This document shows positions 50,536 to 59,766 of a DNA stretch of 64,000 bases, in pieces. Numbering within the stretch: position 1 is the first letter of the stretch; every line of letters begins with the position of its first letter. The stretch spans positions 1 to 64,000 of the forward strand of contig NZ_JBHYFV010000003.1 of assembly GCF_051859345.1 (NCBI RefSeq), given 5' to 3'. The notes beneath the pieces were generated by a model. It was not told the origin of the DNA. It was given only the letters and a program-made list of their open reading frames with translations, and made no database searches. Source of the DNA: Marivita sp051859345 (GTDB lineage: Bacteria > Pseudomonadota > Alphaproteobacteria > Rhodobacterales > Rhodobacteraceae). The position numbers were made by a program, and so were the translations under genes.

Positions 50536-52485
50536 ATGCCCAATAGACCCGGCTGGCCATTCACCCCTGACATTGACCGTCGTCAAACGCTGAAGCTGTT
50601 GGGAGGGAGTGCTGTCGCGGCCACGGCAGGGGCATCAGGATCACTGGCCTTCGCCCAGAGCGACGGTTCCGACAGCGAGATCATTCGGTCGCACGGCTAT
50701 TCGTATTTCGGCGATCTGAAATATCCCGCAGGGTTCGAGCATTTCAACTATGTAAATCCCAACGCGCCCAAGGGTGGAGAGATCACGCTGAGCGCGCGCG
50801 GCACGTTTGATGGCTTCAACCGGTGGGCGTGGCGCGGCAATCCGCAGACCAATTCGGATGTGGTCGGCGAGTCGCTGTTGGCCGGCGATACCTTCGGGAC
50901 TGCGGTTCCGGCGGATTCCCTGACGGACCAGTACGGCCTTATTGCACGCGAGATTGAATACCCGACGTCGAAGGAATGGTGCGTGTTCCATCTGCGCGAT
51001 GACGTGGTGTTCCGCAACGGTGCGCCTTTGCGCGCGCAGGATGCCGCGTTTACCTTCAACCTGTTCATCGAACAGGGCATCCGGTCTTTTTCACGGTCGG
51101 TCAGCGAACGGATCGAGAGTGTCGAGGTCATCGACGACCTGACGCTGCGCTACAAGTTCGTCGATGGAATCTCGCGTCGGTCGTTGATCAGCCAGGTCGG
51201 TGGCATGATCGTGTTGTCCGAGGAGTGGTACAAGGAAACCGGCGAACGGCTGGACGAACCGTCGGTTCTGTCGCCGATGGGGTCCGGTCCGTATCAGGTC
51301 GCGGATTACGAGTTCAACCGGTACGTTGTTTACGAACGGAACCCGAATTACTGGGGATGGGATCACCCGGTGAACGTGGGGCGGCACAATTTCGACCGTA
51401 TCCGGATCGAGTATTTCGCGGATGCCACCGCCGAGTTCGAGGGCTTCAAGGCCGGGGAATACACGTTCCGGTCCGAAGGGTCGAGCAAACGCTGGGCAAC
51501 CGGATATGACTTCCCGGCGCTTGATGATGGTCATGTCGTCAAGGAGACACTTCCCGATCAGACGGCACCGTTGAATTCGGGCGTGATCTTCAACACGTTG
51601 CGCGCGCCGGTCGACAACCGGAATGTGCGTCACGCGCTGTCATTGGCGTTCAACTTTGAATGGACACGCGAGTCGCTGGAATTCGACCTGACGACACAGC
51701 GCAATTCCTTTGCCGAAGGTCAGGAGTGGGAGGCCAAAGGCGCACCCGAGGGTGCAGAGCTGGCGTTCCTGCAATCGTTGGGCGATGTCGTTCCATCCGA
51801 TATGTTGAGCGAACCGGTTGTGATGCCGCACAGTTCGGACAAGGATTCGACCGTGGATCGGCGCAACAAGCGGACCGGGCTGCGCATCCTTGCGGACGAA
51901 GGCTGGACCGTGGACGATCAGGGCCGCATGGTCGACGCAAACGGCGATCAGATGACGCTGGATTTCCTTGTGCTTTCCACCTGGGACGACACACGGCAGG
52001 CCACGATCGAGACATATGTGAACACGCTTCGTGACTGGGGTATCCAGGTGAATGCGAACGCCGTGGATTCGGCGCAGGGCCAGCAGCGGTTTCTCGACAA
52101 GGATTACGACATGATCCAGACGTCGATGCAGACCTTCTCGACTGTCGGCACGGGGTTGAAGCAATTGTTCGGGTCCGAAACCGCCGAGGTGTCATCGTGG
52201 AACCCTTCGGCGCTGCGCAGTCCGGTGGTGGATGCGATCATCGAAGCCGCCCTGAACGCGGAATCGCGCGAAGAAGAGATCACGGCGCTGACGGCGCTTG
52301 ACCGGGCGCTTCGCCATGAACGGGTCATCGCCCATGCCGGATACGTTCCGGAATACTGGATTGCGTATTACGACATGTTCGAGCGCCCGGAAGACCTGCC
52401 GACACTGGGATTGGGTATTCTCGATTTCTGGTGGTTCAACGAAGAGAAATACGAGGCCCTCAAGGCCGCTGGCGCGCTGAGGTAA
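50536..52485 (+). CDS. yejA: Peptide ABC transporter substrate-binding protein (YejA-like)
   Basis: A 649-residue periplasmic binding protein of the SBP_bac_5 family. A twin-arginine-like signal (RRQTLKLLGGSAVAATAGASGSLAFA) is followed by the mature start with GYSYFGDLKYPAGFEHFNYVNPNAPKGG, typical of YejA. YejABEF imports oligopeptides and microcin C-type compounds in E. coli. The start at 50536 has GGAG nine bases upstream; an in-frame ATG at 50515 is possible. It is the first gene of the four-gene import operon. Confidence 0.92.
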   Translation: MPNRPGWPFTPDIDRRQTLKLLGGSAVAATAGASGSLAFAQSDGSDSEIIRSHGYSYFGDLKYPAGFEHFNYVNPNAPKGGEITLSARGTFDGFNRWAWRGNPQTNSDVVGESLLAGDTFGTAVPADSLTDQYGLIAREIEYPTSKEWCVFHLRDDVVFRNGAPLRAQDAAFTFNLFIEQGIRSFSRSVSERIESVEVIDDLTLRYKFVDGISRRSLISQVGGMIVLSEEWYKETGERLDEPSVLSPMGSGPYQVADYEFNRYVVYERNPNYWGWDHPVNVGRHNFDRIRIEYFADATAEFEGFKAGEYTFRSEGSSKRWATGYDFPALDDGHVVKETLPDQTAPLNSGVIFNTLRAPVDNRNVRHALSLAFNFEWTRESLEFDLTTQRNSFAEGQEWEAKGAPEGAELAFLQSLGDVVPSDMLSEPVVMPHSSDKDSTVDRRNKRTGLRILADEGWTVDDQGRMVDANGDQMTLDFLVLSTWDDTRQATIETYVNTLRDWGIQVNANAVDSAQGQQRFLDKDYDMIQTSMQTFSTVGTGLKQLFGSETAEVSSWNPSALRSPVVDAIIEAALNAESREEEITALTALDRALRHERVIAHAGYVPEYWIAYYDMFERPEDLPTLGLGILDFWWFNEEKYEALKAAGALR

Positions 52486-52492
52486 TCGACTT

Positions 52493-53653
52493 TTGGGAGC
52501 CTATATACTTCGACGCCTGTTGCTGATCATTCCGACCCTGTTCGGGATCATGATCATCAACTTTGCTTTGACCCAGTTCGTGCCCGGTGGCCCGATCGAA
52601 CAGACGCTTGCCCGGTTCCAGGGGGAAGGCGACGTGTTCGCCGGGTTCTCGGGGGATGGTGGCGGCAACCAGAATGTCGAGGAAACATTCGGGTCAGACA
52701 GCGACTACATCGGCGCGCGGGGACTGCCGAAAGAATTCATCGAAACGCTGGAGATCGAGTTCGGCTTTGCGCGGATCGTGTGTGAGGACGGCTACACCGG
52801 GGAACCGGACCTTGAGGATCCTGCCTGCACCAAGGAAAGCATCGGTGGTGTCGAACGCTTTGGCATCATGATGTGGAACTACCTGCGGCTTGATTTCGGA
52901 GAGAGCTATTTCCGGTCTATCGGCGTGATGGAGCTGGTTCTGGAAAAGATGCCCGTGTCGATTTCGCTGGGCCTGTGGTCCACGGTGATTGCCTATCTCG
53001 TGTCGATCCCCCTAGGCATTCGCAAGGCGGTCAAGGATGGCACGTCTTTTGACACCTGGACATCCGCCGGGATCATCGTGGCCTATGCCATTCCGGGATT
53101 CCTGTTTGCGATCCTGTTGCTGGTACTGTTTGCTGGCGGATCGTATTACCAGATTTTCCCGTTGCGCGGGCTGACCTCGGACAATTTCGAGGATCTGTCG
53201 CTGCTGGGCAAGGTGGCGGACTATTTCTGGCACATCGCCCTTCCGGTAATTGCCTCGACCATTTCGGCCTTTGCGACGCTGACGCTTTTGACGAAGAACA
53301 GTTTTCTGGACGAGATCAAGAAGCAGTATGTCATCACCGCGCGGGCCAAGGGGCTGGCCGAACGGCAGGTGCTTTATGGTCATGTGTTCCGCAACGCGAT
53401 GCTGATCGTGATCGCGGGGTTTCCAGCCGTGTTCATCGGGGTGTTCTTTTCCGGCTCGCTCATCATCGAAACCATCTTTTCGCTCGACGGGTTGGGACGA
53501 CTTGGATTCGAAGCAGCGGTGGCGCGGGATTATCCGGTGATTTTCGGCACGCTGTTCGTGTTTGGCCTGATCGGGTTGCTGGTCGGTATCCTGTCGGATC
53601 TGATGTATGTGCTGGTTGACCCACGCATCGACTTTGAAAAGCGGGAGGGCTGA
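52493..53653 (+). CDS. yejB: Peptide ABC transporter permease (YejB-like)
   Basis: A 386-residue permease with N-terminal GAYILRRLLLIIPTLFGIMIINFALTQFVPGGP, the YejB/DppB start, several helices, and the BPD_transp_1 coupling segment (YVITARAKGLAERQVLYGHVFRNAM). The start is TTG, seven bases after the yejA stop; the protein start MGAYILRR matches the family, so the rare start is credible. Confidence 0.93.
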   Translation: MGAYILRRLLLIIPTLFGIMIINFALTQFVPGGPIEQTLARFQGEGDVFAGFSGDGGGNQNVEETFGSDSDYIGARGLPKEFIETLEIEFGFARIVCEDGYTGEPDLEDPACTKESIGGVERFGIMMWNYLRLDFGESYFRSIGVMELVLEKMPVSISLGLWSTVIAYLVSIPLGIRKAVKDGTSFDTWTSAGIIVAYAIPGFLFAILLLVLFAGGSYYQIFPLRGLTSDNFEDLSLLGKVADYFWHIALPVIASTISAFATLTLLTKNSFLDEIKKQYVITARAKGLAERQVLYGHVFRNAMLIVIAGFPAVFIGVFFSGSLIIETIFSLDGLGRLGFEAAVARDYPVIFGTLFVFGLIGLLVGILSDLMYVLVDPRIDFEKREG

Positions 53654-53656
53654 CGG

Positions 53657-54847
53657 ATGGCCGCCAATCCCGAACCCGAAGACCGTGATATCGTGACGGA
53701 ACCCAGCCCGGCGGTGCCTGTTGCCCCGGTGCGCAAACGCTTTACCCTGTCACCGCTGAACCAGCGGCGGTGGAACAACTTCAAGCGCAATCGCCGCGCG
53801 TTCTGGTCGCTGATCATCTTCTGCGTGCTGTTCGGGCTGTCCCTGCTGGCCGAGTTCATCGCCAACGACAAACCGATCCTCGTGCAGTATCGCGGCGAAT
53901 TTTACACACCGATCTTCAACTTCTACGCCGAGACCGATTTCGGCGGGGATTTCCGGACCGAAGCCGCCTATCGCGATCCCGAGGTGCAATGCCTGATCCG
54001 CACGGGTGGGCTGGAGGAGTGTTTCGACGATCCCGAAGGCCTGATCCAGCAGGTCGATGACGGCATGGTTCTGGATGGCGATTTCCAGAAAGGCTGGTCG
54101 ATCTGGCCGCCGATTCCCTATGATTTCCAGACCCCGGTGGACCGACCGGGTGCCGCCCCCCTGCCCCCGAACGAGCAAAACTGGCTGGGCACCGACGATA
54201 CCAAGCGCGATGTGATGGCGCGGGTGATCTATGGCTTCCGGTTGTCGATCCTGTTCACTCTGATCGTCACCGTGCTTGCCAGCGTGGTGGGGATCGTCGC
54301 GGGCGCGTTGCAGGGTTATTTCGGCGGCTGGCTTGACCTGATCTTCCAGCGGATCATCGAGATATGGTCCTCGACCCCGTCACTTTACATCATCATCATT
54401 CTCTTCGCGATATTGGGGCGCAGTTTCTGGCTTCTTGTGTTTCTCACAGTGCTGTTCGGCTGGACCGCGCTGGTCGGTGTGGTGCGGGCGGAATTCCTGC
54501 GCGCGCGGAACCTTGAATATGTGCGTGCGGCCAAGGCGTTGGGGGTGAGCAACACGACGATCATGTTCCGGCACATGCTGCCCAACGCGATGGTGGCGAC
54601 GCTGACAATGCTGCCCTTCATCGTGACCGGCACCATCAGCACGCTGGCCGGTCTCGACTTTCTCGGCTTCGGCCTGCCCTCTTCAGCCCCCTCGCTGGGG
54701 GAGTTGACGCTTCAGGCCAAGCAGAACCTGCAAGCGCCGTGGCTGGGCTTTACCGCGTTCTTCGTTTTTGCGCTGATGCTGTCGCTTCTGGTGTTCATCT
54801 TCGAAGGTGTGCGCGACGCGTTTGACCCGAGAAAGACCTTTTCATGA
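53657..54847 (+). CDS. yejE: Peptide ABC transporter permease (YejE-like)
   Basis: A 396-residue permease with a ~33-residue N-terminal extension before the family start LSPLNQRRWNNFKRNRRAFWSL. It has NWLGTDDTKRDVMARVIYGFRLS and the EAA coupling motif region (LEYVRAAKALGVSNTTIMFRHMLPN). It pairs with YejB. It lies three bases after yejB and overlaps yejF by ATGA. Confidence 0.93.
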   Translation: MAANPEPEDRDIVTEPSPAVPVAPVRKRFTLSPLNQRRWNNFKRNRRAFWSLIIFCVLFGLSLLAEFIANDKPILVQYRGEFYTPIFNFYAETDFGGDFRTEAAYRDPEVQCLIRTGGLEECFDDPEGLIQQVDDGMVLDGDFQKGWSIWPPIPYDFQTPVDRPGAAPLPPNEQNWLGTDDTKRDVMARVIYGFRLSILFTLIVTVLASVVGIVAGALQGYFGGWLDLIFQRIIEIWSSTPSLYIIIILFAILGRSFWLLVFLTVLFGWTALVGVVRAEFLRARNLEYVRAAKALGVSNTTIMFRHMLPNAMVATLTMLPFIVTGTISTLAGLDFLGFGLPSSAPSLGELTLQAKQNLQAPWLGFTAFFVFALMLSLLVFIFEGVRDAFDPRKTFS

Positions 54848-56436
54848 GCAATATCCTTGAGGTCAGCGATCTGAGCGTCGGGTTCCGGCAGGACGGTCAG
54901 ACAGTACCCGCGGTGCGTGGTGTGTCCTTTCACATCAAACGCGGCGAGACCGTCGCGCTGGTGGGCGAATCCGGGTCGGGCAAGTCGGTGACGGCCCTGT
55001 CCACGGTGTCGCTGCTGGGCGATTCCGCGCGGGTGGCGGGGTCTGTGCTTTACAACGGCGAAGAGATGGTCGGCGCGGATGACGCGCAGTTGCGGCGCAT
55101 CCGGGGCAATGACATCAGCTTTATCTTTCAGGAGCCGATGACATCGCTCAACCCGCTGCACACTTTGGAAAAGCAGTTGGCCGAATCGCTGGCCTTGCAC
55201 CAGGGTCTTGCCGGTGATGCGGCGCGGGTGCGGATCATTGAATTGCTGAACAAGGTCGGTATCCGCGACCCCGAAAGCCGTCTTGGGGCGTATCCACACC
55301 AGTTGTCCGGTGGTCAGAGACAGCGCGTGATGATCGCGATGGCGCTCGCGAACGGGCCGGAATTGTTGATCGCAGACGAGCCGACAACGGCGCTGGACGT
55401 GACGATTCAGGCGCAGATTCTGCAATTGCTGTCCGATCTGAAACAGGCCGAGGACATGAGCCTGCTGTTCATCACTCACGACCTTGGAATCGTGCGCAAG
55501 ATCGCGGACCGCGTCTGTGTGATGAAGGATGGCGAGATCGTCGAGACAGGGCCGACCAAAGAACTGTTCCGCAATCCGCAGCACCCCTACACACAGATGC
55601 TGCTGAGCGCGGAATCCACAGGATCGCCCGATCCGGTCAAGGACGACGCGGAAGAGATTGCGCGCACGGACAACCTCAAGATCTGGTTCCCTATTCAGCA
55701 GGGTTTCATGAAACGCACCGTCGGCTATGTGAAAGCCGTCAACGACGCGACCATTGCGGTGCGGGCCGGGGAAACCGTGGGAATCGTGGGCGAGTCCGGT
55801 TCAGGAAAAACGACGCTGGCGCTTGCGATCATGCGGCTGATCCAATCCGAGGGCGGGATCACCTATCGCGGCGAAAACGTGCGGGATTGGTCGACGCGGC
55901 GGTTGCGGCGGTTGCGCAGCGAGATGCAGATCGTGTTTCAGGATCCCTATGGGTCGCTCAGCCCGCGCATGACGTGTGAGCAGATCATTGCAGAGGGACT
56001 TGGCGTTCACGGATCGCCAGACGGGCGGTCAGACAGGGAACTGGTGACCGAGGTGATGGTCGAAGTGGGTCTTGATCCGACGACGATGCACCGCTACCCG
56101 CACGAATTTTCCGGCGGTCAGCGGCAGCGTATCGCGATTGCCCGCGCAATGGTGCTGCGTCCCAAGCTGGTGGTGCTGGACGAACCGACATCGGCTTTGG
56201 ACATGACGGTTCAGGTGCAGATCGTGAACCTGCTGCGGGATCTGCAACGCAAATACGATCTGGCCTACCTGTTCATCAGCCACGACCTGAAAGTTGTACG
56301 CGCGATGTCACACAAGGTGATCGTCATGAAAGCGGGTGACGTGGTGGAATACGGCTCTGCGGAAGACGTGTTTACGAATCCGCAGACGGAATACACCAAG
56401 ACCCTAATGGCCGCAGCGTTCGATCTGGCGAGTTAG
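54844..56436 (+). CDS. yejF: Peptide ABC transporter ATP-binding protein (YejF-like, two ATPase domains)
   Basis: A 530-residue protein with two fused ABC domains. The first has Walker A GESGSGKS (41-48), signature LSGGQRQRV and Walker B LLIADEPTTALD. The second has VGESGSGKT, FSGGQRQRI and LVVLDEPTSALD. It powers the YejBE channel. Its stop overlaps the convergent hemN stop by four bases. Confidence 0.95.
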   Translation: MSNILEVSDLSVGFRQDGQTVPAVRGVSFHIKRGETVALVGESGSGKSVTALSTVSLLGDSARVAGSVLYNGEEMVGADDAQLRRIRGNDISFIFQEPMTSLNPLHTLEKQLAESLALHQGLAGDAARVRIIELLNKVGIRDPESRLGAYPHQLSGGQRQRVMIAMALANGPELLIADEPTTALDVTIQAQILQLLSDLKQAEDMSLLFITHDLGIVRKIADRVCVMKDGEIVETGPTKELFRNPQHPYTQMLLSAESTGSPDPVKDDAEEIARTDNLKIWFPIQQGFMKRTVGYVKAVNDATIAVRAGETVGIVGESGSGKTTLALAIMRLIQSEGGITYRGENVRDWSTRRLRRLRSEMQIVFQDPYGSLSPRMTCEQIIAEGLGVHGSPDGRSDRELVTEVMVEVGLDPTTMHRYPHEFSGGQRQRIAIARAMVLRPKLVVLDEPTSALDMTVQVQIVNLLRDLQRKYDLAYLFISHDLKVVRAMSHKVIVMKAGDVVEYGSAEDVFTNPQTEYTKTLMAAAFDLAS

Positions 56437-57794
56437 ATCGCGGAGCTATGCCCCGCTGAGGACAGATCATACGCGTCGAAACTGCGCGCGATGATTCTGG
56501 TCAGGGGACGCGCACCCGGTGGCACAAAAAGACCGGTGTCATCGACAACGAGAAGGTCCTCGAACGCGCTGTTTGTGCGTTCGAGAATGCCGCGTATCTC
56601 GGTTTCGGTGGTGTTGTAGTCCCGCACCAATTCCGACGTATCCACCCGGAAGTCGCACATCAGCATTTCGATCATCCGCGCGCGCAGCTTGTCCTGTTCG
56701 CTAAAGCTATGGCCGCGCACGGTCGAAAACGCGTGGGCGCGAATGGCTTTTGTATAGGCAGACGTGGCGGGCGCATTTTGCGCATAGCCCTGCGGGAAGC
56801 GCGAGATCGACGACGCGCCAAGCCCGACAAGCACATCCGAGGTGTCGTCGGTATAACCCTGAAAATTGCGCCGCAGCGTTCCGTTGCGCGCGGCGACAGA
56901 CAGGCCGTCTTCCTTGGTGGCGAAATGGTCGATGCCGATTTCATCGTAATTGTCCCACACGAACAGCTTGCGCGCTGTTTCGAACAGGTCCAGCCGATCA
57001 TCCGGACGCGGCAGAGCATCCGAGGGAATCATCTGCTGGCGCTTGGCCATCCACGGCACATGTGCATAGCCGTAAAGGGCAACCCGGTCCGGCGAGAGCG
57101 ACAGGAGCTTCTGCACCGAATCCACGATCTTGCTGCGCGTCTGATGCGGCAGGCCATACAGAATATCGGCATTGAGGCTTTGGATGCCCCGGTCGCGGAT
57201 CATGTCGACGGCGCGTTTGGTGGTCTCGAAGCTTTGTTCACGACCGATGGTCTTCTGGATCTCGGGATCAAAATCCTGAACCCCGATCGACGCGCGATTC
57301 ATCCCGGCCTCGAACAGCGCATCAAGGCGCGCGGCATCAATCTCGTTCGGGTCTATCTCGACCGAGAATTCGTAATTGTCTGCGAAATCCGCAACTTCAC
57401 GCACCGTTGCGGACAAATCCCGCATGTGGTCGGGTGACAGAAGCGTGGGCGTGCCGCCGCCCCAATGCAGCCGGGACAGACGAACACCGCGCGGCAGATG
57501 CCGTTTGAGAAGCGACAGTTCATCCTTGAGCGTCTCGACGTAGGCCGTGACCGGTTCGCCGCTGGCCGTGCCTTGCGTCCGGCAGGCACAGAACCAGCAG
57601 AGACGGCGACAAAACGGCACATGCAGGTATAGCGATATGTCCGAGTTTTCCGGAATCGCTTGTATCCAATCCGAGAAATTCGTCGGTGTTACGTCGTTTT
57701 TGAAGTGTGGAGACGTCGGATAACTCGTATAACGAGGTACCTTCGCGTCGAATAGTCCCAACCGGGAAAGTTGTGTTCTCGCTACCATATGCAT
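56433..57794 (-). CDS. hemN: Oxygen-independent coproporphyrinogen III oxidase (radical SAM)
   Basis: A 453-residue radical-SAM enzyme of haem/bacteriochlorophyll synthesis under low oxygen. The cluster motif is C62-x3-C66-x2-C69-x-C71 (HVPFCRRLCWFCAC), the same numbering as E. coli HemN, with HWGGGTPTLL next. It is called hemZ in Rhodobacter when divergent from fnrL. The FNR box at 57824-57837 lies 30 bases upstream of its start, so FnrL control is expected. Start at 57794 or at the ATG two codons later. Confidence 0.95.
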   Translation of the reverse strand: MHMVARTQLSRLGLFDAKVPRYTSYPTSPHFKNDVTPTNFSDWIQAIPENSDISLYLHVPFCRRLCWFCACRTQGTASGEPVTAYVETLKDELSLLKRHLPRGVRLSRLHWGGGTPTLLSPDHMRDLSATVREVADFADNYEFSVEIDPNEIDAARLDALFEAGMNRASIGVQDFDPEIQKTIGREQSFETTKRAVDMIRDRGIQSLNADILYGLPHQTRSKIVDSVQKLLSLSPDRVALYGYAHVPWMAKRQQMIPSDALPRPDDRLDLFETARKLFVWDNYDEIGIDHFATKEDGLSVAARNGTLRRNFQGYTDDTSDVLVGLGASSISRFPQGYAQNAPATSAYTKAIRAHAFSTVRGHSFSEQDKLRARMIEMLMCDFRVDTSELVRDYNTTETEIRGILERTNSAFEDLLVVDDTGLFVPPGARPLTRIIARSFDAYDLSSAGHSSAI

Positions 57795-57823
57795 ACCATT
57801 AGAATCGTTGCGAACACGCAGCT

Positions 57824-57837
57824 TTGATACAGATCAA
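57824..57837. promoter_or_regulatory. FNR box between hemN and fnrL
   Basis: TTGATACAGATCAA is a perfect match to the FNR consensus TTGAT-N4-ATCAA. It lies 10 bases before the fnrL ATG and 29 bases from the hemN start, so FnrL probably regulates both, likely repressing its own gene. Confidence 0.9.
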
Positions 57838-57847
57838 GACCGGACAC

Positions 57848-58594
57848 ATGTTGAAAGAAGACAGCCTCTCCATCACGCAAGATTGCAATGATTGCCCGAT
57901 CCGCCACCGCGCTGTTTGCGCGAGATGCGAATCGGACGAACTCGATCGGCTTGAAGAGATCAAGTACTACCGTCGGTTCGAGGCTGGTCAGACCGTGATC
58001 TGGTCCGGTGACCGGATGGACTTTGTCGGTTCAGTCGTGTCCGGGATCGCAACGCTTACCCAGACGATGGAAGACGGCCGCACGCAGATGGTCGGCCTGT
58101 TGCTGCCCAGCGATTTCGTTGGCCGTCCGGGGCGCGCGATGGCGGCCTATGATGTGGTGGCGACCACAGACATGGTGATGTGCTGCTTCCGCAAGGCTCC
58201 GTTCGAGGACCTGATGGAGCGTACGCCGCATATTGCACAGCGTTTGTTGCAGATGACTTTGGATGAACTGGATGCCGCGCGGGAGTGGATGCTGGTCTTG
58301 GGGCGTAAGACCGCGCGTGAAAAGATTGCATCGCTGTTGTCGATCATCGCAAGACGCGATGCGTCGCTGAACCTTGGTCGGCTGGTGGGCCCGGTCACGT
58401 TTGACCTGCCCCTCACCCGCGAGGCGATGGCGGATTACCTTGGACTGACGCTTGAGACCGTGTCTCGGCAGGTGTCGGCGTTGCGCAAGGACGGGATCAT
58501 CACGCTTGAAGGCAAGCGCCACATCACCGTACCGGACATGAGCGTGCTTCTCGAAGAGGCCGGGGATGACACGGATGGCGGGATGCTCGTCTGA
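57848..58594 (+). CDS. fnrL: Oxygen-sensing FNR-family regulator FnrL
   Basis: A 248-residue Crp/Fnr regulator. N-terminal cysteines C13-x2-C16-x7-C24 (plus C27) and C112/C113 supply [4Fe-4S] ligands. A cyclic-nucleotide-like fold follows, and then the HTH (LTREAMADYLGLTLETVSRQVSALRKDGII), whose ETVSR matches FNR-type recognition. It activates anaerobic and microaerobic genes. The ATG at 57848 gives the length of Rhodobacter FnrL; a TTG start at 57824 would put the FNR box inside the gene and is rejected. Confidence 0.95.
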   Translation: MLKEDSLSITQDCNDCPIRHRAVCARCESDELDRLEEIKYYRRFEAGQTVIWSGDRMDFVGSVVSGIATLTQTMEDGRTQMVGLLLPSDFVGRPGRAMAAYDVVATTDMVMCCFRKAPFEDLMERTPHIAQRLLQMTLDELDAAREWMLVLGRKTAREKIASLLSIIARRDASLNLGRLVGPVTFDLPLTREAMADYLGLTLETVSRQVSALRKDGIITLEGKRHITVPDMSVLLEEAGDDTDGGMLV

Positions 58595-58597
58595 CGA

Positions 58598-59710
58598 TTA
58601 CTGGTTCATCGCCACAACATAACCAACACCTGCAGCGGCAATCAAACCGACAACCACCGCAAATCCGATTTTCCAGGCCGACCACGGGCGTTCGCCCTGC
58701 ACGGCACCGGTACGCCCGTTGACGACAAAGCGATAGCTTTTGCCACGGTACTTGTAGGCGGCCAGCCAGACCGGCAGCAGAATGTGTTTGAACGTCACAT
58801 CCGACACTTGGGTGTCGATGCTGTGAATGCGCTGACGGTCGCCGCCGATGTCGAACTTCACATCCCGCGTGATGACACGATCCATGTAGCCGCGCGCTTC
58901 GACGAATCCGTCTTTAAGCTCAACGCTGTAGGCTTCTGCGCGAAACCCGGCAAGAAATTCGGGGTGATATGGTTCAAGCGCGGACAGGTCCCACGGTTCA
59001 AGCGCATCCGTATAGCGTTTCGGCAGAGACTGCGATGCGAGCACCAGCACGTCATCAAAAAACCGCGCCACACGGCCCGACGCGGGCCGCCACCGGACCT
59101 TGGCCACACGGACGGTTTCGGTCTTGCCATTTCTTTGCACGCGCCGGGTTTCGTAGTAAACTGTGCCGTGTTCACCCCGGTAGGACGATTTGGTGTCGGC
59201 ATCGAAGGTCCAGTAGGGCACATAGATCCCGGTCATCTTGCGGCCCTTGCGGGCATAGTCCTGTAGTCCGTTCGGCGCGAACCACAGGCGGCCAAGCCAG
59301 TCGGTCATCGCGTCCCGCGCCGTTGTCTCGTCCAGCGCAAAAGGCAAGAGTCCCTTGGGTTTGATATGCCTGCTGTTGCCGGTGTCGGCCACCACCGGTG
59401 TTGCACAGAACGGGCATTCGGCGGCATGCACGCCGGGGTCGAATTCGACCTGCGCGGCGCAGTTCGGGCATTTGGAAATCCGCGTTTCTTCCATCTCTTG
59501 CGAGGAAAGGCGGTTTGCGATGGCCGCGTCGAAGTCGATTTCACGGATGCTTTTGCTGCTCCAGGGCCCGGTGCCAGAGATTTCACCGACGTTGCCGCAA
59601 TGATCGCACAGCAATTGACCGCGTTCCGGGTCAAATCGGAAATCGGCACCGCATTGGTCGCAGGGGAAGCGGTGTTCTTCCACGGGTGCGGTGAGCGTAT
59701 CCTCGGACAA
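58598..59710 (-). CDS. Zinc-ribbon membrane protein of the SPFH/TelA cluster
   Basis: A 370-residue protein with two N-terminal zinc ribbons (CDQCGADF...CDHCG and CPNCAAQ...CPFC), a soluble middle with repeated aromatic segments (KMTGIYVPYWTFDADTKSSYRGEHG), and one C-terminal transmembrane helix (WKIGFAVVVGLIAAAGVGYVVAM). The two ribbons resemble those of TFIIB-type/PriA proteins, but no helicase motifs are present. It is last in the five-gene cluster. It may be a tail-anchored partner of the SPFH protein. Confidence 0.78.
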   Translation of the reverse strand: MSEDTLTAPVEEHRFPCDQCGADFRFDPERGQLLCDHCGNVGEISGTGPWSSKSIREIDFDAAIANRLSSQEMEETRISKCPNCAAQVEFDPGVHAAECPFCATPVVADTGNSRHIKPKGLLPFALDETTARDAMTDWLGRLWFAPNGLQDYARKGRKMTGIYVPYWTFDADTKSSYRGEHGTVYYETRRVQRNGKTETVRVAKVRWRPASGRVARFFDDVLVLASQSLPKRYTDALEPWDLSALEPYHPEFLAGFRAEAYSVELKDGFVEARGYMDRVITRDVKFDIGGDRQRIHSIDTQVSDVTFKHILLPVWLAAYKYRGKSYRFVVNGRTGAVQGERPWSAWKIGFAVVVGLIAAAGVGYVVAMNQ

Positions 59711-59766
59711 GGTAACTGTCCCCTGCTTCTTCTTTTTTCAAATATGCAAACTGGTGCAACCGAAGG

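Noticed and set aside
57824..57847. TTG start for FnrL giving eight more residues
   Set aside because: It would place the perfect FNR box within the coding region; the ATG at 57848 gives the length known for Rhodobacter FnrL.
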